Assembly: GCF_008065375.1 (NCBI RefSeq) | Contig: NZ_VJYI01000008.1 | Location: forward strand, 372,001-436,000 | DNA: 64,000 bases | Source: Nonomuraea sp. SYSU D8015 | GTDB lineage: Bacteria; Actinomycetota; Actinomycetes; Streptosporangiales; Streptosporangiaceae | Direction: 5' to 3' | The notes under the pieces: model-generated | Database searches by the model: none | What the model was told of the DNA's origin: nothing | What the model saw: only the letters and a program-made list of their open reading frames with translations | Shown: positions 60,506 to 64,000 of the stretch, one piece after another | How positions within the stretch are numbered: the stretch's first letter is position 1 | How the letters are laid out: each line of letters begins with the position of its first letter | Made by a program: the position numbers and the translations under genes

Positions 60506-62053
60506 TCATCGGGCACACAAGTACGGGCGTGAGAGCGTCAAGGCGATCGCCGTGAGCGCCATCCCGAGGAAGACCGGCGCGAGGTGCCCGAGGTCGACGT
60601 ACCCGATGGCCAGGTGCGCGACGACCGCGGGCGCGAACCCGGCGACGGCGGCCACCGCCAGCGCCCACCACACCCACGACTCGCCACGCCGCCACCCCCA
60701 TGCGCTCAGCAGCGTGATCGCCGCAGCGGCCGCCATCAGCGCCCCGCCGAACCCGGCCCTGTCGTGAGCGATGAACGGCAGCAACCGCGCGTTGGCCGCC
60801 CGCAACGCCTCCGGCCCGGTCCCCAGAAACGCCAGGTCGCTCGCGACGAAAACGCCGGTGAGGCCGACGACCGACACCGCCACGCCGCCCGCGAACAGCC
60901 CGATCCCGGTGATCACCATGAGGAGCTGGCCGGTGAGCGCCCGGCGGCGTTCACGTTCGGGCCCTTCCGGACGATACGTCCACCGCGGGCTCTCCGCCGG
61001 CCGCCGCGCCGCGGCCACGAACACGGGGAAGAGCCCGACGGCCAGCGCCGTGTGCAGCGGCTCCACGTACCCGTGCGCGAAGAGGTAGAGCACGGCGGCG
61101 AACCCGAGGCACCCCGAGACCAGGTACGCCTCGCGCGCCCACGGCCATCCGCGCCGCATGCCGCCGGCGGACAGACCCACGTAGAGGACGCCGGTGGCCA
61201 CCATCGTGCCCGCCAGCGTGATCCGGTCGTGCCGCAGGAAGTGCACCAGGTGGTGGTTGACGGCGTGCAGCGCCTCCCGGTCCATGTCGAGGAAGGCGCG
61301 GTCGTACCAGAGCAGCACCGGCCCGAGCGCGACCGCGGCGGCCACCAGTCCGGCGACCGCGATGACGGCCCCGACGACCATTCCCCACCACCAGGCGGGC
61401 CACCGGCGGGGATCGAGGCCGACGTCCCGCAGGGAGGACGGGGGCCCGGTGGGGGTCGCCGCCTCCACCACGCGCCCGAACCACCCCGGCCCCGCCTCGA
61501 TCAGCAGTGCCGGCGTGGCGAGCACGGATTTGCCGGGGTTCGCGAGGATGCGGGCCGCTGTCTGCACGGATGTGGAGGCGGGATGGACGAGGTCCGGCTC
61601 GTGCGCCCGCCCGTCCCCGTCCCCGCCGTCCGCCGGCAGGACGGCGTCCACGTACGGTGCCAGGGCGGCGGCGACGGCCGGATCGGCGGCGCGGGCCAGC
61701 ACCGGCACCCGCCTGTCCGCCGCCGCCTCCCGTACCAGCGGCACCTCCGCGAGCCCGGCGACCGGCTCCACCAGGATGAACCCCGCCCCCAGCGGCGGCA
61801 GCGCCCGCACGGCGTCCCGCGCCACCCCCGGCGGCACCGCCGCACCCAACCGGCTGCGTACCGCGACACCGCCCGCCGTCCCCGCCAGGTGCGGCGGCGG
61901 ATGCCGGTGCCCGAGCAGCCGTGCGACCGCCCACCCGCCGCCGGGCAACGACCCCGTCCAGGCCAGCACCCGCAGCGCGGCCCGCTGCGACCGCCGCACG
62001 CCCAGCAGCGCCCCCGCGATCCCCCGCAGCGGCTGGTACGTCCAGTCAGGCAC
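60506..62053 (-). CDS. Large membrane protein with soluble barrel-like N-terminus
   Basis: 515 residues from GTG at 62053. The first ~195 residues are soluble, with alternating strand/helix segments such as LPPLGAGFILVEPVAGLAEV and ILANPGKSVLATPALLIEAG that loosely recall a dihydroorotate-dehydrogenase-like TIM barrel. The rest has about eight membrane helices in two similar halves, each with a His in a short loop (NHHLVHFLRHDRITLAG; ANARLLPFIAHDRAGFGG), suggesting internal duplication. The start overlaps the FAD monooxygenase stop by eight bases, so the two are coupled. Function unknown. Confidence 0.6.
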   Translation of the reverse strand: MPDWTYQPLRGIAGALLGVRRSQRAALRVLAWTGSLPGGGWAVARLLGHRHPPPHLAGTAGGVAVRSRLGAAVPPGVARDAVRALPPLGAGFILVEPVAGLAEVPLVREAAADRRVPVLARAADPAVAAALAPYVDAVLPADGGDGDGRAHEPDLVHPASTSVQTAARILANPGKSVLATPALLIEAGPGWFGRVVEAATPTGPPSSLRDVGLDPRRWPAWWWGMVVGAVIAVAGLVAAAVALGPVLLWYDRAFLDMDREALHAVNHHLVHFLRHDRITLAGTMVATGVLYVGLSAGGMRRGWPWAREAYLVSGCLGFAAVLYLFAHGYVEPLHTALAVGLFPVFVAAARRPAESPRWTYRPEGPERERRRALTGQLLMVITGIGLFAGGVAVSVVGLTGVFVASDLAFLGTGPEALRAANARLLPFIAHDRAGFGGALMAAAAAITLLSAWGWRRGESWVWWALAVAAVAGFAPAVVAHLAIGYVDLGHLAPVFLGMALTAIALTLSRPYLCAR

Positions 62054-63362
62054 CGGCCCTCCTCCCGCGCCCCCGACTGCCCCCCGCGCCTCCACCCGAC
62101 CCGGCCCTGTCGCGCCCACCCGAATCGGTCCGCGCCCCTCCACCGGATCCGGTCCCGCCTCCCTCCCCCGAATCGGTCCGCGCCTGCCCGCCCGGCCTGG
62201 GAGCCGATCTGCCCCGCTGCTCGCGCAGCTCCGGCGGCGTCCACCCGAGAACGGGATCCATCGACCGCAACAGCACCCCGGGCGGCACCAGCCGGGCGGC
62301 CAGGTTCCGTAACCACGCCCCCGGCGCCCACGCCACCAGGCCGGCCGCACCCAGCCGGGCCGACCGGCGCGCGATCGCCTGCGTGCGTGGCCTCCGCACC
62401 CGGTCGTATCGCGCGAGCGCCGCGTCCACGTCCGGCTCCGCCCGCAGGCAGGCGGCGAGCGTGACCGCGTCCTCCAGCGCCGTGCCCGCCCCCTGCCCCA
62501 GCGTCGGTTCCATCGCGTGCGCCGCGTCCCCCACCAGCGCGACCCTTCCGCGGACGTACGAGGCCAGCGGCGGCGTCTCGTACACGTCGTGTCGCATCAC
62601 GGCGTCCGGCGGCACGGCCGCCAGCATCTCGGGGACGGGATCGGGCCACCCACCGAACCTGCGCACGACCTCGGCATACGGGTCCTCCGCTCCCCCTTCG
62701 GGCACTCGGGCGGCCGCGAAGCAGTAGAACCGCCCACCGGGCAAGGCCGCGAACCCGATCCGCTCACCCCTCCCCCAGAACAGCGCCCCCTCAGCTCCAC
62801 GCCCGCCCAGCGGCTCGGTCACCATCCGCCACGCCGTGCACCCCGCATACCGGGGCGCCTCCGCCTCCGGCCAGCCCTGCCGCCGCATCCGGCTGCGTAC
62901 CCCGTCGGCCCCCACCACGAGGTCGGCCCGCACCCGCCCGCCCCGGTGCTCGACCACCACCCCGTCACCGTCCGGCCGCACGTCCAGCACCTCGCTGTCC
63001 GCGCGCAGAAGCTCCCCTGGCAACGCCGCCATCAGCTCCCGCAGCAACTCGGCCCGGTGCACCATGAGCAACGGCCACCCGTGCCGCCGCGCGACCTCGG
63101 CATTGTCCGTCCTCGACAGCCACCGCCCGGACTGGTCCCGCACCCCGCCCACGCTCTCCACCCCGGCGATCTCCCGTACCCGCTCGGCCAGGCCGAGCGC
63201 GGCCAGCGCACGCATGGCGTTCGGCCAGAGCGCCAGCCCCGCCCCGATCTCGCTGAACGCCCCGCCGCGCTCCAGCACGGTCACCTGCCACCCGATCCGG
63301 CGCAGCCCGATCGCCGCCGCCAGCCCTCCGATCCCCCCACCGACCACGACCGCAGCAGGCAT
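62046..63362 (-). CDS. FAD-dependent monooxygenase
   Basis: 438 residues from ATG at 63362; an ATG at 63404 would place an operator inside the gene. Class A flavoprotein hydroxylase: GxGxxG in VVVGGGIGGLAAAIGL near residue 6, LVVGADGVRSRMR near 153 and the FAD-ribityl motif ALVGDAAHAMEPTLGQGAGT near 285. It hydroxylates an unknown aromatic with NAD(P)H and O2. The last ~55 residues are Gly/Arg/Ser-rich repeats (ARTDSG twice) of low complexity. The gene is coupled to the membrane protein downstream. Confidence 0.88.
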   Translation of the reverse strand: MPAAVVVGGGIGGLAAAIGLRRIGWQVTVLERGGAFSEIGAGLALWPNAMRALAALGLAERVREIAGVESVGGVRDQSGRWLSRTDNAEVARRHGWPLLMVHRAELLRELMAALPGELLRADSEVLDVRPDGDGVVVEHRGGRVRADLVVGADGVRSRMRRQGWPEAEAPRYAGCTAWRMVTEPLGGRGAEGALFWGRGERIGFAALPGGRFYCFAAARVPEGGAEDPYAEVVRRFGGWPDPVPEMLAAVPPDAVMRHDVYETPPLASYVRGRVALVGDAAHAMEPTLGQGAGTALEDAVTLAACLRAEPDVDAALARYDRVRRPRTQAIARRSARLGAAGLVAWAPGAWLRNLAARLVPPGVLLRSMDPVLGWTPPELREQRGRSAPRPGGQARTDSGEGGGTGSGGGARTDSGGRDRAGSGGGAGGSRGRGRRAGA

Positions 63363-63384
63363 GACCCGACCCCCGACATCCGTC

Positions 63385-63400
63385 TTGAGCAACTGCTCAA
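63385..63400. promoter_or_regulatory. Palindrome upstream of the FAD monooxygenase
   Basis: TTGAGCA-AC-TGCTCAA, a perfect 16-base dyad 23 bases upstream of the preferred start. It has the look of a TetR-family operator, but no TetR gene lies beside it in the window. Confidence 0.65.
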
Positions 63401-63468
63401 ACAACCATAAGCCGATTCAAGCGATCGCTCAACTCCAGGGCCCGGCCGATCCCCGTCCCCGCTCGGTC

Positions 63469-63516
63469 ATGAAAGTTTCATAGGCAGTTGACGCGAGGAA
63501 AGCGCTTTCCTACTGT
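63469..63516 (+). promoter_or_regulatory. Promoter with two palindromes before the CBM35-like gene
   Basis: TTGACG (63488-63493), a 17-base spacer and TACTGT (63511-63516) form a good vegetative promoter. The spacer holds the perfect dyad AGGAAAGCGCTTTCCT (63496-63511), and ATGAAAGTTTCAT (63469-63481) lies just upstream of the -35. The placement predicts tight repression, plausibly by LacI- or ROK-type sugar regulators, with a leader of about 120 bases. Confidence 0.75.
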
Positions 63517-63639
63517 GGCGTCGGTTTCATCGATGTTTCCATGCTTCGCCCGGGCAACGACACACAAGGCGACCTCGTACGCGGCGTCCCGGCGCCTCAA
63601 CATGCGCCCGCGCCGCCGTACCCACACCACAGGAGAACG

Positions 63640-64000
63640 ATGATGCGCCTGAAAGCCGCCCTCGCGTGCGCCGGCCTGTTAGCCGGCACATTCGTCGCCC
63701 TGTCACAACCCGCCGCGCATGCCGCGCCGACGCGCTACGAGGCGGAGACCTCGCCCGCGGTCTGCACCGGCACCATCGACAGCAACCACTCCGGGTACTC
63801 CGGCAGCGGGTTCTGCAACGGCAACAACGCCACCGGGGCCCACGCCCAGTTCACCGTCAACGCCGGCGCAGCCGGCACGGCCACGCTCGGCGTGCGCTTC
63901 GCCAACGGGACCACGAGCGCCCGGCCCGCCGCCCTGATCGTCAACGGCTCCACCGTCCAAAGCGTCTCCTACGAGGGCACCGGCGCGTGGAACACCTGGG
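63640..64000 (+). CDS. Secreted protein with N-terminal CBM35-like domain, cut by window edge
   Basis: First 120 residues only. A signal peptide (MMRLKAALACAGLLAGTFVA, cleavage near AHA-AP at about 29) leads into RYEAETSPAVCTGTIDSNHS, then SGSGFCNGNN and ATLGVRFANGTTSARPAALI, typical of CBM35/CBM6 carbohydrate-binding modules with a calcium-binding Glu-x-Glu-like start. Such modules usually precede a polysaccharide hydrolase or lyase. AGGAG is upstream of two adjacent ATG codons (63640, 63643). Codon 14 is TTA, so translation may depend on the bldA leucyl-tRNA and be developmentally timed. Confidence 0.82.
   Translation, partial: MMRLKAALACAGLLAGTFVALSQPAAHAAPTRYEAETSPAVCTGTIDSNHSGYSGSGFCNGNNATGAHAQFTVNAGAAGTATLGVRFANGTTSARPAALIVNGSTVQSVSYEGTGAWNTW

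Overview
The window is high-GC actinobacterial chromosome, most like a filamentous actinomycete of the Streptosporangiaceae (Nonomuraea-type; this placement is inferred from gene content, not from any rRNA). Supporting signs are frequent GTG starts, many 4-base ATGA/GTGA gene overlaps, leaderless-looking promoters, abundant regulators (MarR, MerR, TetR x2, AraC, Lrp x2, PucR, ECF sigma x2, a WYL remnant), protein O-mannosyltransferases, Rpf and a rare TTA codon. No rRNA, tRNA, CRISPR array or complete transposase gene was seen.

1-24 kb is core-like. Read on the minus strand it holds the familiar actinobacterial chain metG, tatD, rpf, rsmA, ispE and an ABC-F ATPase. Plus-strand genes break it: a coupled serine/threonine kinase and FG-GAP beta-propeller pair between rpf and rsmA, and an arginase-like gene carrying tandem repeats between an NlpC/P60 gene and ispE. 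From 15 to 23 kb lies a glycosylation block: a GT2 glycosyltransferase, a GT-C membrane glycosyltransferase, and two protein O-mannosyltransferase paralogues on either side of rsmI. In front of the GT-C gene are two tandem copies of an element resembling an IS200/IS605 right end with omega-RNA scaffold, without any tnpB.

24-46 kb is accessory and regulator rich. It contains a MerR/MBL-fold pair with a classical long-spacer palindromic promoter, an ECF42-type sigma factor with its DGPF (YCII) partner, two TetR modules with clear palindromic operators, a second ECF sigma operon, a zone of decayed ROK and MDMPI genes, and a Cmx-like chloramphenicol exporter preceded by a nine-codon leader peptide and terminator hairpin. 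Then come AraC/LysE, Lrp/DUF2000, prolyl aminopeptidase, a secreted protein that looks like a metallopeptidase without its HExxH site, an ABC exporter with a DesK/DesR-like two-component system in one four-gene operon, and an unusual 40-residue secreted peptide.

46-64 kb holds an Lnt-like membrane nitrilase, DinB and Ddn-type enzymes, a PucR regulator divergent from a polar amino acid ABC importer followed by a TPP enzyme with a repeat-rich insertion of about 200 residues, an Lrp/alcohol dehydrogenase pair, an MFS exporter, several membrane proteins, an FAD monooxygenase with a coupled membrane protein, and the start of a secreted CBM35-like protein cut by the window edge. In-frame short tandem repeats recur in several unrelated genes and also in intergenic DNA.
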